From NCBI GenBank assembly GCA_041394725.1, contig JAWKHR010000010.1:91150-155149 (forward strand): 64,000 nt of DNA, read 5' to 3'. Within the stretch, counting starts at the first letter, position 1, and each line of letters opens with the position of its first letter. The translations under genes were made by a program, and so were the position numbers. Below, in pieces: positions 1 to 7,211 of this stretch. The stretch is from JAWKHR01 sp041394725. Lineage in GTDB: Bacteria > Acidobacteriota > Vicinamibacteria > Vicinamibacterales > SCN-69-37. Under the pieces are notes generated by a model. That model was not told where the DNA came from, made no database searches, and worked only from the letters and a program-made list of their open reading frames with translations.

Positions 1-1061
1 CGCAGGGACATGCTGATCCGACGCGCCGGCCGATCCGACCACGCGAGGCTGACGCTGCCGCTCGTCCGCGCGTAGTCGTCGTTCGACACGGCCGCGCCGA
101 TCGATGGCCGGACGCGCGTGTCGCCATCGCTCGCGAGCCGCTCCAGCCCGGCGCCCCACTGCCACGCGCCGAACGACCCCGCGCCGCCGGCGGCCGCGCG
201 CGTGGTGCCGTCGCCGCCGCCCTCGACCGTGGCGTCGCCCCGCAGGGGCCCGCCGCGACGCGTGACGAGCTGGACGACGCCGCCGATGGCGCCGCCGCCG
301 AGGACGGCGCTCTCGGGGCCCCGCACGACCTCGACGCGCTCGAGGTCCTCGACCGGGAGGTGCCCCGCGTCGAAGCCGCCGCCGAAGGCGTTGAGCACGA
401 CGCCGTCGGCCATCACCAGCGTGTAGTCCGACTCGCCGCCGCGCGGGAACAGCGAGGTGATCGCGCCGCGGCCGCCGGAGGCGACCACGCCGAAGCCGGG
501 GATCGCGCGCAGCGCGTCGGCGACCGTCTCGCGCTGCCGCCGGACGAGCTCGTCGCGCGTGATCACCGCCACGCTGTCGGCCGCGCGCGTGAGCGGCACG
601 TCCACCTGGCCGGCCGAGACCACGACGGATTCCTCGACCGCGCTCACCGCCAGCCGCAGGTCGAGATCCGCCGCGCGGGACGGCGCGATGGCAACCGCGC
701 GCGGCGCGGCGCGCAGCCCCGGCGCCGAGGCAATCACCTCGTACGATCCGGCCGGCAGGTCGATCGGCCCGAAGCCGCCGTCGCGGCGCGTGGTCGCCGT
801 GGCGACGACGATGCCGGCGCGGAGGACGAGGACGCGGGCGCCCGGGACGGGCCGGTCGTGCGGATCCCGGACCCGGCCGGCGAGCGTTTCGGCCAGGGCG
901 GCGCCGGCGGTGAGCAGCACCAGCGCGAGCACGAGGACCGCGCGGGTGGCCGCCGCGCAGGCGGTCCCGGCGCGCACGGCCGCACCCGCGCGTACGAACC
1001 GGCGGATCGAAAACGGGATGGACAGGTGGCGGCCGGATCGGCCGCGCGGGACGCGGGTCAT
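1..1061 (-). CDS. TonB-dependent outer-membrane receptor, N-terminal part (runs off the window)
   Basis: The 353 visible residues form the start of a TonB-dependent receptor. A long basic N-terminus leads into a hydrophobic signal segment (about 41-57) ending at Ala-Leu-Ala. A carboxypeptidase-regulatory-like beta-sandwich follows (about 60-138), then the plug domain (about 150-270) with the typical stretch ERVEVVRGPESAVLGGGAIG near 241-260. The barrel begins just before the window edge. The ATG is preceded by GGAGG. The cobalamin riboswitch directly upstream suggests the ligand is vitamin B12 or another corrinoid, as for BtuB; the receptor family alone does not give the substrate. The fused N-terminal sandwich is not part of classical BtuB but is common in receptors of Acidobacteriota and Bacteroidota. 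Confidence 0.85.
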   Translation of the reverse strand, partial: MTRVPRGRSGRHLSIPFSIRRFVRAGAAVRAGTACAAATRAVLVLALVLLTAGAALAETLAGRVRDPHDRPVPGARVLVLRAGIVVATATTRRDGGFGPIDLPAGSYEVIASAPGLRAAPRAVAIAPSRAADLDLRLAVSAVEESVVVSAGQVDVPLTRAADSVAVITRDELVRRQRETVADALRAIPGFGVVASGGRGAITSLFPRGGESDYTLVMADGVVLNAFGGGFDAGHLPVEDLERVEVVRGPESAVLGGGAIGGVVQLVTRRGGPLRGDATVEGGGDGTTRAAAGGAGSFGAWQWGAGLERLASDGDTRVRPSIGAAVSNDDYARTSGSVSLAWSDRPARRISMSL

Positions 1062-1114
1062 GGAGCCTCCGTTCGGCGTGCTTGCGCGCCGAGCTCCGCG
1101 AAGGGCGGAGCGGA

Positions 1115-1340
1115 AGGACGGCCCGGAGACCAGGTATCCTGACTTGCGGATCGTCGCCGGGCGTTCACGCCTTCCCGCGCGGCGGGCGCCTCGATCGCGT
1201 CCGCTGGTGCGCAGTGACGGCCGGACGGCCCTCGATGTGGCGGCCTCCGGCACGGAACGCCGACTCCCCGCTGACAGTGGCGGCACCGTGTGGGATTCGC
1301 ACCCACTTCCCTGTGGCGCCGGGCGGACGTCGGTTGTGAC
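1115..1340 (-). promoter_or_regulatory. Cobalamin (AdoCbl) riboswitch upstream of the TonB receptor
   Basis: On the minus strand the leader carries the conserved pieces of the cobalamin riboswitch in the right order. First come GGGAAGTGGGTGCGAATCCC and the core GCCGCCACTGTCAGCGGGG (plus-strand positions about 1266-1313). Further downstream lies the B12-box segment TCAGGATACCTGGTC (about 1129-1143). The spacing between the blocks fits the known fold. The element ends about 55 bases before the receptor start, so it can act on transcription or on ribosome access. The family normally represses uptake genes when adenosylcobalamin is plentiful. Confidence 0.88.
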
Positions 1341-1478
1341 TGCGGAGTATAGCACGCAGGAAACCGCGGGATTTCCCCGGTGAATCGCGCGTCGCCGATT
1401 GTCCGTGCCCGGAGTGCGCGTTAAGATGACAGGCGAGTGGCGCGGCGCGCGAGCCGCGCCGTGCGAGGACCGTTCCGC

Positions 1479-1979
1479 ATGAGCAGGCGTTCGACCGTCA
1501 CCGTCCGCGAGTCGCCCGTGGCCGCGGTGACCTCCCGCACCGGGCCGTTCGAGGTCCACGGCGAGACCTTCGTCATCGACACCGGACAGCGCATCCAGAT
1601 CGTGGACCTGACCGAGCGCGTGATGGCGCTGGTGCCGGCCCTCGGGATCACCGAGGGCCTGCTGCACCTGTTCTCGACGCACACGACGTGCACGCTCTTC
1701 GTCAACGAGTTCCAGCAGGCGCTCGTCCGCGACATGCAGACGTTCCTCGAGCACGTCGTCGACGACGAGGCCGACTGGATGCACAACGACCCGGCGCACT
1801 CCGACTGCGATCGCGCGAACGCCGACTCGCACCTGCGCGCGCTGCTGCTCGGCCACAGCCTGTCGCTGCAGGTCAGCGGCGGCCAGGTCGTGCTGGGGCA
1901 GTGGCAGCGGGTCCTGATGGCCGAGCTCGACGGCCCGCGGCAGCGCACGCTGCGCGTCCAGGTGATGGGCGTCCGCTGA
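1479..1979 (+). CDS. yjbQ: YjbQ/UPF0047 family protein
   Basis: A 166-residue protein of the YjbQ (UPF0047) family, a small fold with a conserved His-rich pocket. Members were annotated from complementation work as secondary thiamine-phosphate synthase; the natural reaction is uncertain. Conserved features are the central STHTTCTLFVNE block and the C-terminal HNDPAHSDC and HSLSLQV...GQWQRV blocks. The ATG at 1479 was chosen because GAGGA lies 8 bases upstream; an in-frame GTG at 1437 would add a non-conserved arginine-rich leader. mqnE begins 19 bases downstream, so the two are probably co-transcribed, though no functional link is known. Confidence 0.85.
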   Translation: MSRRSTVTVRESPVAAVTSRTGPFEVHGETFVIDTGQRIQIVDLTERVMALVPALGITEGLLHLFSTHTTCTLFVNEFQQALVRDMQTFLEHVVDDEADWMHNDPAHSDCDRANADSHLRALLLGHSLSLQVSGGQVVLGQWQRVLMAELDGPRQRTLRVQVMGVR

Positions 1980-1998
1980 TCGCCGGGGCCGATTCCTG

Positions 1999-3105
1999 AT
2001 GCACGCCCGCCTCCAGGCCCTGGGACTCGCCGACGTCGCCGCGAAGCTCGACGCGCGCGAGCGGCTGAGCCTGGACGACGGCGTCCGCCTGTTCGCGTGC
2101 CCGGACCTGCACGCGATCGGCTGGCTCGCCAACCGCGAGCGCGAGCGCCGGCACGGCGACACGACGTACTACAACTTCAACCTGCGGCTCGAGGCGACCA
2201 ACGTCTGCGTGGCGAGCTGCCTGTTCTGCTCGTTCGCGCGGCTCAAGCCCGGCGACCAGGACGCCTACACGATGTCGCTGGAGCAGGTCTTCGACAAGCT
2301 CCGCCGGCGCGCCCACCAGCCCCTCACCGAGGTCCACGTCGTCAACGGCCTCCACCCCGACCTGCCGTTCTCGTACTACGAGGACATGCTGCGCGGGTTG
2401 AAGGCGATCCGGCCGGACGTGCAGCTGAAGTGCTTCACCGCGGTCGAGATCGCGTTCTTCGCGGACCTGTACGGCAAGACGGACGAGCAGGTGCTGCGCG
2501 AGCTGATGGCCGCCGGCCTCGACTCGCTGCCCGGCGGCGGCGCGGAGGTGTTCGCCGAGCGCGTCCGCCGGAAGATCTGCCACGACAAGGCCGACGCGGA
2601 CCGCTACCTCTCGATCCACCGCCTCGCGCACCGCCTCGGGATGAAGACGAACGTCACGATGCTCTACGGCCACATCGAGACGATGGAGGAGCGGGTGGAC
2701 CACATGCTGCGGTGCCGCGCGCTCCAGGACGAGACGGGCGGCCTGCAGGCGTTCATCCCGCTCGCGTTCCACCCCGACAACAACCAGATGCGGAAGCTGC
2801 CGGCCCCGTCGGCGAGCGACACGCTGCGCGTGATCGCGGTCTCGCGCCTGGTGCTCGACAACATCGCCCACGTGAAGGCGTTCTGGATCGCGACCGGCGT
2901 GGACGTGGCGCAGCTCGCGCTCTGGTACGGCGCCGACGACCTCGACGGCACCGTGCAGGAGGAGCGCATCTACCACATGGCCGGATCGCGCACGCCCGAG
3001 ACGCTGACCACCGACGACATCCGCCGTCTGATCCGCGCCGCCGGCCGCACGCCGGTGGAGCGGAACACGGTGTACGAGGTGGTGGAGAGCGGACGGACGC
3101 CCTGA
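1999..3105 (+). CDS. mqnE: Aminodeoxyfutalosine synthase MqnE (radical SAM)
   Basis: A 368-residue radical SAM enzyme of the futalosine pathway to menaquinone. MqnE joins 3-[(1-carboxyvinyl)oxy]benzoate to the S-adenosylmethionine adenosyl group to give aminodeoxyfutalosine. The CxxxCxxC cluster motif is at Cys70, Cys74 and Cys77, preceded by the FNLRLEATNVC stretch typical of MqnE/MqnC. The GGGAEVF block and the HPDNN region near 260 favour MqnE over MqnC. No obvious Shine-Dalgarno precedes the ATG, fitting readthrough from yjbQ. A MenA-like prenyltransferase gene at 40703 could serve the same pathway; the other mqn genes are not in this window. Confidence 0.92.
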   Translation: MHARLQALGLADVAAKLDARERLSLDDGVRLFACPDLHAIGWLANRERERRHGDTTYYNFNLRLEATNVCVASCLFCSFARLKPGDQDAYTMSLEQVFDKLRRRAHQPLTEVHVVNGLHPDLPFSYYEDMLRGLKAIRPDVQLKCFTAVEIAFFADLYGKTDEQVLRELMAAGLDSLPGGGAEVFAERVRRKICHDKADADRYLSIHRLAHRLGMKTNVTMLYGHIETMEERVDHMLRCRALQDETGGLQAFIPLAFHPDNNQMRKLPAPSASDTLRVIAVSRLVLDNIAHVKAFWIATGVDVAQLALWYGADDLDGTVQEERIYHMAGSRTPETLTTDDIRRLIRAAGRTPVERNTVYEVVESGRTP

Positions 3106-3146
3106 GGCCTTTTCCGCCTTGGGCCTTTCCTGTAAACTGAAAGTGT

Positions 3147-3207
3147 CAAATCCTGAAGCCGGCAGATAGCCGGGGGCCCGGAGGGTCCGACAGGATTTGG
3201 CTTTTTT
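3147..3207 (+). promoter_or_regulatory. Structured leader of nadA (riboswitch or attenuator candidate)
   Basis: A nine-base-pair outer stem (CAAATCCTG at 3147-3155 with CAGGATTTG at 3191-3199) encloses two perfect or near-perfect hairpins: CCGGC-AGATA-GCCGG, then GGGCCC-GGA-GGGTCC. Two bases later comes a run of six T (3202-3207). This three-way-junction shape followed by T residues can work as an intrinsic terminator after mqnE or as a regulated leader of nadA. The NAD+-I (nadA-motif) riboswitch is known only from Acidobacteria and only ahead of nadA, which makes it the leading hypothesis. Its consensus was not matched base by base here. Confidence 0.5.
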
Positions 3208-3253
3208 CACGTCTGGAGATTGTGATTTGTTTCACAAGCCGGGTGTGGGCGAC

Positions 3254-4396
3254 ATGCAGATTCAGGTCCTGACCGACTACGAGAAGACCCGCCTCAGCGA
3301 GCGCCAGCCGCTCCCCGAGGCGTACCTCCGCCTCGACGAGGCGGAGATGGAGATCCGCATCGCCGCCGCGAAGGCCGCCCTCGGCCGCCGGCTCGTGATC
3401 CTCGGGCACCACTACCAGCGCGACGAGGTGATCCGCTGGGCCGACCACACCGGCGACTCGCTCAAGCTCTCGCAGCTCGCCGCCAGCCAGCACGAGGCCG
3501 ACTTCGTCGTCTTCTGCGGCGTGCACTTCATGGCCGAGAGCGCCGACGTGATGGCCGCGCCGGGCCAGCAGGTGATCCTGCCCGACCTGGCCGCCGGCTG
3601 CTCGATGGCCGACATGGCCGCGATCGACCAGCTCGAGATCTGCTGGGAGGAGCTGCGCACGCTCGGCGCCGCCTCCGTCGTGCCCGTGACCTACATCAAC
3701 TCCACCGCGGCGATCAAAGGCTTCTGCGGCGAACACGGCGGCATCGTCTGCACGTCGAGCAACGCCGCCGAGGTGATGGCGTGGGCGTGGGCGCGCGGCG
3801 AGCAGCTGCTGATGCTGCCCGACCAGCACCTCGGCCGGAACACCGCGTACGCGATGGGTGTGCCCCTCGACCGGATGGTCGTCTGGGATCCGGAGCTGCC
3901 GATGGGCGGGCTGACCGCCGAGCAGGTGGCCGCCGCGCGGCTGATCCTGTGGAAGGGGCACTGCAGCGTCCACACGCGCTTCAACGTCCGGCACGTCGAG
4001 GCGTTCCGCCAGGCGCATCCCGGCGGCCGGGTGATCGTGCACCCGGAGTGCACGTTCGAGGTCGTCCAGGCCGCCGACGACGTGGGATCGACCGAACACA
4101 TCATCCGGACCGTGACGAACAGCCCGGAGGGATCGGTCTGGGCCGTCGGCACCGAACTGCACCTGGTGAACCGGCTCGCGCACGACCTGGCGCCCGCGCG
4201 CACGGTGATGACGCTCGACTCGATGGGCTGCCTCTGCTCGACGATGTTCCGCGTGTCGCCGAATCACCTGCTGTGGATCCTCGAGGGCCTCGTCGACGGC
4301 GAGGTCCACAACCGCATCGTCGTGCCCGAGCCGACGAAGACGTGGGCGCGGAAGGCCCTCGATCGCATGCTCGACCGCGCGACCGTGACGGCCTGA
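3254..4396 (+). CDS. nadA: Quinolinate synthase NadA
   Basis: A 380-residue quinolinate synthase, a [4Fe-4S] enzyme condensing iminoaspartate with dihydroxyacetone phosphate in de novo NAD synthesis. Conserved signatures are ILGHHYQRDE (49-58), FCGVHFMAES (87-96), TYINS, CTSSNA (166-171), HPECTFEVV (263-271) and MGCLCSTM. Cys88, Cys166 and either Cys326 or Cys328 are the likely cluster ligands. The first ATG is used as the start, but it has no clear ribosome-binding site. An in-frame TTG at 3227 sits 8 bases after GGAG (3215-3218) and may be the true start, adding nine residues. nadB and nadC are not nearby, so nadA stands alone behind its own folded leader. Confidence 0.93.
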   Translation: MQIQVLTDYEKTRLSERQPLPEAYLRLDEAEMEIRIAAAKAALGRRLVILGHHYQRDEVIRWADHTGDSLKLSQLAASQHEADFVVFCGVHFMAESADVMAAPGQQVILPDLAAGCSMADMAAIDQLEICWEELRTLGAASVVPVTYINSTAAIKGFCGEHGGIVCTSSNAAEVMAWAWARGEQLLMLPDQHLGRNTAYAMGVPLDRMVVWDPELPMGGLTAEQVAAARLILWKGHCSVHTRFNVRHVEAFRQAHPGGRVIVHPECTFEVVQAADDVGSTEHIIRTVTNSPEGSVWAVGTELHLVNRLAHDLAPARTVMTLDSMGCLCSTMFRVSPNHLLWILEGLVDGEVHNRIVVPEPTKTWARKALDRMLDRATVTA

Positions 4397-4452
4397 CCGA
4401 TCCGTCGCGCCCGCGACCCGACCGTTCCGCGACGCCGCGTGGTCCTCACGGC

Positions 4453-4481
4453 GTCACGCGACCGTCACGCGGCGTCACGCG
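4453..4481 (+). repeat. Three direct repeats GTCACGCG ahead of superoxide dismutase
   Basis: The octamer GTCACGCG occurs at 4453-4460, 4464-4471 and 4474-4481, with start-to-start spacings of 11 and 10 bases, about one helical turn. The block lies roughly 75-100 bases upstream of the dismutase start and above a CATACT -10-like hexamer near 4514. Iterons on one helix face are typical of cooperative regulator binding, but no regulator is identified and chance repetition in GC-rich DNA is possible. Confidence 0.35.
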
Positions 4482-4554
4482 GCCGTCGCCTCGTCATGCC
4501 GGGCATTTCGCGTCATACTGAAGGGACTGCATTCTTTCAAAGGAGACGAGACTC

Positions 4555-5154
4555 ATGCCGCACACCCTGCCGCCGCTCCCGTACGCGCTCGATGCGCTCG
4601 AACCGCACATCGACGCGAAGACGATGGAGATTCACCATGGCAAGCACCACGCCGCCTACGTGAACAACCTCAACGCGGCGCTGGAGAAGCACCCGGAGCT
4701 GCAGGGCAAGAGCGCCGAGGATCTCCTGAAGGACCTGTCGGCCGTGCCCGAGGCCATTCGCACCGCGGTCCGCAACAACGGCGGCGGCCACGTGAACCAC
4801 ACGATGTTCTGGACGATCATGGGCCCGGGCAAGGGCGGCGCGCCGTCGGGGAAGATCGGCGACGCGATCAAGAGCACGTTCGGCAGCTTCGACGCGTTCA
4901 AGGAACAGTTCACGAAGGCCGGCGCGACCCGCTTCGGCTCGGGCTGGGCGTGGCTCGTCGAGTCCAACGGCACGCTCTCGATCGAGAGCACGGCCAACCA
5001 GGACAACCCGATGAGCGACGGCAAGCACCCCGTCATGGGCGTGGACGTGTGGGAGCACGCCTACTACCTCAAGTACCAGAACCGCCGCCCCGACTACCTC
5101 GCCGCCTGGTGGAACGTCGTCAACTGGGACGAGGTGGCCAAGAGGCTGCGATAG
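4555..5154 (+). CDS. sodA: Superoxide dismutase, Mn/Fe family
   Basis: A 199-residue dismutase converting superoxide to oxygen and hydrogen peroxide; full length for the family. The four metal ligands are His27, His82, Asp164 and His168, within GGGHVNHTMFW and DVWEHAYYLKYQN. Gln149 in the ANQDNP stretch and the GGGH motif are more typical of manganese or cambialistic enzymes, so the sodA symbol is a best guess. No export signal is visible, so it should act in the cytoplasm. AAAGGAGA lies about 10 bases before the ATG. The gene seems to be transcribed alone: nadA ends 158 bases upstream and a convergent gene follows. Confidence 0.95.
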   Translation: MPHTLPPLPYALDALEPHIDAKTMEIHHGKHHAAYVNNLNAALEKHPELQGKSAEDLLKDLSAVPEAIRTAVRNNGGGHVNHTMFWTIMGPGKGGAPSGKIGDAIKSTFGSFDAFKEQFTKAGATRFGSGWAWLVESNGTLSIESTANQDNPMSDGKHPVMGVDVWEHAYYLKYQNRRPDYLAAWWNVVNWDEVAKRLR

Positions 5155-5163
5155 TCCAGGGAG

Positions 5164-5424
5164 CCTCCATTGCGGATTGGTGATCTGAGATTGGTGAATT
5201 GATTGCCAATCGACGATTGGCGATTGGGGATTGAACGATCATTGGCGATTTTGCGATCGGCCGATTGAGGGATTGACCCTCGCCGGCCGCCAATCCTCAA
5301 TCGCCAATTCCCCAATCACCAATCCCCGGCCGAGCCGGGGCTGCAAAATCCTCAATCCAGATCGTCACCCGCAATCACCAATCGTCAATCAATCGCCAAT
5401 CTCAGATCGCCAATTCCTCAATGG
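5164..5424. repeat. GATTGG / CCAATC repeat cluster forming a long imperfect inverted repeat
   Basis: This intergenic block is much richer in A and T than its surroundings. Short words of the GATTGG/CGATTG type fill the left half (about 5172-5275) and their complement, CAATC/CCAATC, fills the right half (about 5290-5424). The transcript could therefore fold back on itself. Within the right half, CCCCGGC-CGA-GCCGGGG (5324-5340) is a perfect 7-base-pair hairpin. No coding region is evident. It lies between two convergent genes, where a bidirectional terminator would be useful, but no T-run follows the hairpin. It may be an extragenic repeat family. Confidence 0.75.
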
Positions 5425-6620
5425 CGCTGGATGAGCGTCACGCGCACTTCCACGCCTTCGTCCAGCGCCCCCGTTCCCGCCGGGATTTCGATGAACCCGT
5501 CGGCGTCGGCCAGGCTCGTGATCTCGCCTGATCCCTTGAAGGCGGGTTCGACGCGGCCGTCCGTGACGCGCACCGTGAAGAACTGGTGCCGGTCCTCCGG
5601 CGAGACGATGCGGCGGGCCAGCGGGAGCGTGACGCGCGTCGGTTCCCAGGCGGGCAGGCGGGCCAGCCGGCGGAGGAAGGGCACCAGCAGCAGGTAGCCG
5701 TTCGAGAGGCACGCGGTCGGGTTGCCCGGCATGCCGAACACCGCGCGGTCGCGCACCAGGCCGAACGCGGTGGGCTTGCCGGGCTTGACCGCGATGCCGT
5801 GGAACCGGAGCGCGCCGTCGCGCGCCAGCGCGTCGCGGACGACGTCGTGGTCGCCGGCCGAGCTGCCGCCGGACACGACGATGACGTCGGCCGCCGCGGC
5901 CGCGTCGAGCGCGGCCTCGATCGACGCGAGCGTGTCGCGCGCGATCGGGATCCGGCGCGCCACGCCGCCGTGGCGGGCGACGATGGCGCCGAGCGTCAGC
6001 CGGTTGATCTCGAAGATGCAGCCGGCGGGCGGCGGCTGGCCGGCGCCGCCGGGCAGCGCGGCTGCGCCAGCGCCGCCAGCTCGACGAGCTGCCGCTGGTC
6101 GATCGCGCGATCTTCCGGCTGCGGATCTTCGACGGTCCGCCGCGAGGCGAGCGGCGCTGGTCGCGCTCGAGGTATCGCGCGCCGTCGTTGCGCGCACCAT
6201 CAGGTTGCCGACGCGGAGGCCGACCGCGGCCGACGCTGGCCGATCGCGGGCATCGTCACCCGCACCGGTGTCCGCGAGCGTCGCGCGACGTGCTCGACCA
6301 TGACGACCGCGTCGGCCCCGCAGCGGCGCGCTGGTCGAGACGAGCGCGCACTGGCCGCGGCCGACGCGCAGCGCCGGTGCGCCTTGGCCCATCGCGCGAC
6401 CGCCGATGTGTGAGCGCGCGGCGGCGCGGCTGGTCATGGCGCCGAGTGCGTCGAGCGCGACCAACGCGTGGTGCCGTCCATGACGGAGCGGTGGAACGGC
6501 GTATCGTCCACGTCCGCCAGCACGTCGCGGGCGGGGCTACGCGCTCGTCCGCGCGGTCCAGCGTGACGGTCTCGGTGGTGGTCGATCGGGATCGCGTCGC
6601 GAGGGACCAGCTCGAGCGCA
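5418..6620 (-). pseudogene. moeA: Molybdopterin molybdenumtransferase MoeA, frameshifted
   Basis: The last roughly 200 residues read cleanly as MoeA, which inserts molybdenum into molybdopterin-AMP: the FEINRLTLGA, VIVVSGGSSAGDHD, GKPTAFG and FGMPGNPTACLSN motifs, then the C-terminal MoeA domain. The N-terminal half is present but split over several frames: ADVDDTPFHRSVMDG is near 6460-6520, and ALDALGAMTSRAA resumes in another frame. At least three single-base-type shifts are needed. The start is therefore approximate. The neighbouring moaB and glycosidase genes are broken in the same way, so sequence error is at least as likely as true decay. It would follow moaB in one operon. Confidence 0.75.
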
Positions 6621-6639
6621 CCGAAGGTGACGAGGAGGT

Positions 6640-7158
6640 CAGGGGACGCATCCCGGTCAGCCTCCAGCAGCGCCGCCAGGTGCCCGAGCTCCGGTGATAG
6701 AGGCGCGTCATCGCCAGGCGCACCGCGGCCTCCGAACCGGCAGGAAGACGGCCTTCCGCCCGGCGAGGCCGGCCGAGGCGCGCGGAGAGCATCGCGGCCG
6801 GGCCGATCTCGTCGAAGCTCAGGCGGCGGAACAGCTCGCCGACGGCCGTCGAGGCGCCGGTCGAGGAGCGGTGCCAGCGCGTCCACCGCCGGTCACGGGG
6901 CGCGACGCCGGTGCCGCCGGTCGTGACGAGTGATGTCGACGTCGGGACGGGCCAGCGCGGCGCGGGCGGCGCGGTGGATGTCGTCGGGCTCGTCGCGGAC
7001 GATCTCGCGGCCGGCCGGCACGTGACCGGCCTCCCGGACCAGCGCCTCCACGGCCGCGCCTGCCGTGTCGGTAACCTCGTGCGGGTGTCGCTCACGGTCA
7101 GGACGAGACGATGCCGGCGCGTCCGCGCGCCTGATGCTTTGCCACCGATACGCCGCAC
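6640..7158 (-). pseudogene. moaB: Molybdenum cofactor protein MoaB/MogA, frameshifted
   Basis: Pieces of a MoaB/MogA-type molybdopterin adenylyltransferase are spread over the three minus-strand frames. They include LVLTVSDTRT near the start, DTAGAAVEALVREAGHVPAG in the next frame, LVTTGGTGVAPRD, ELFRRLSFDEIGPAAMLSAR and a C-terminal RLAMTRL...ILPELGHLAALLEAD. The order is correct and the span (about 170 codons) matches an intact gene, so nothing large is missing; only small indels break it. The exact start (GTG at 7158) and end are uncertain. Placement ahead of moeA fits a molybdenum-cofactor operon. True pseudogene or sequencing error cannot be separated from one sequence. Confidence 0.65.
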
Positions 7159-7211
7159 ATGTTACGGCAATCGGTGGATGGTGCGCGCAGGATCACCTGA
7201 CGCGACGACCG

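Noticed and set aside
5164..5424. CRISPR array
   Set aside because: The GATTGG/CCAATC words are short, unevenly spaced and lack unique spacers of constant length; no cas genes are present.
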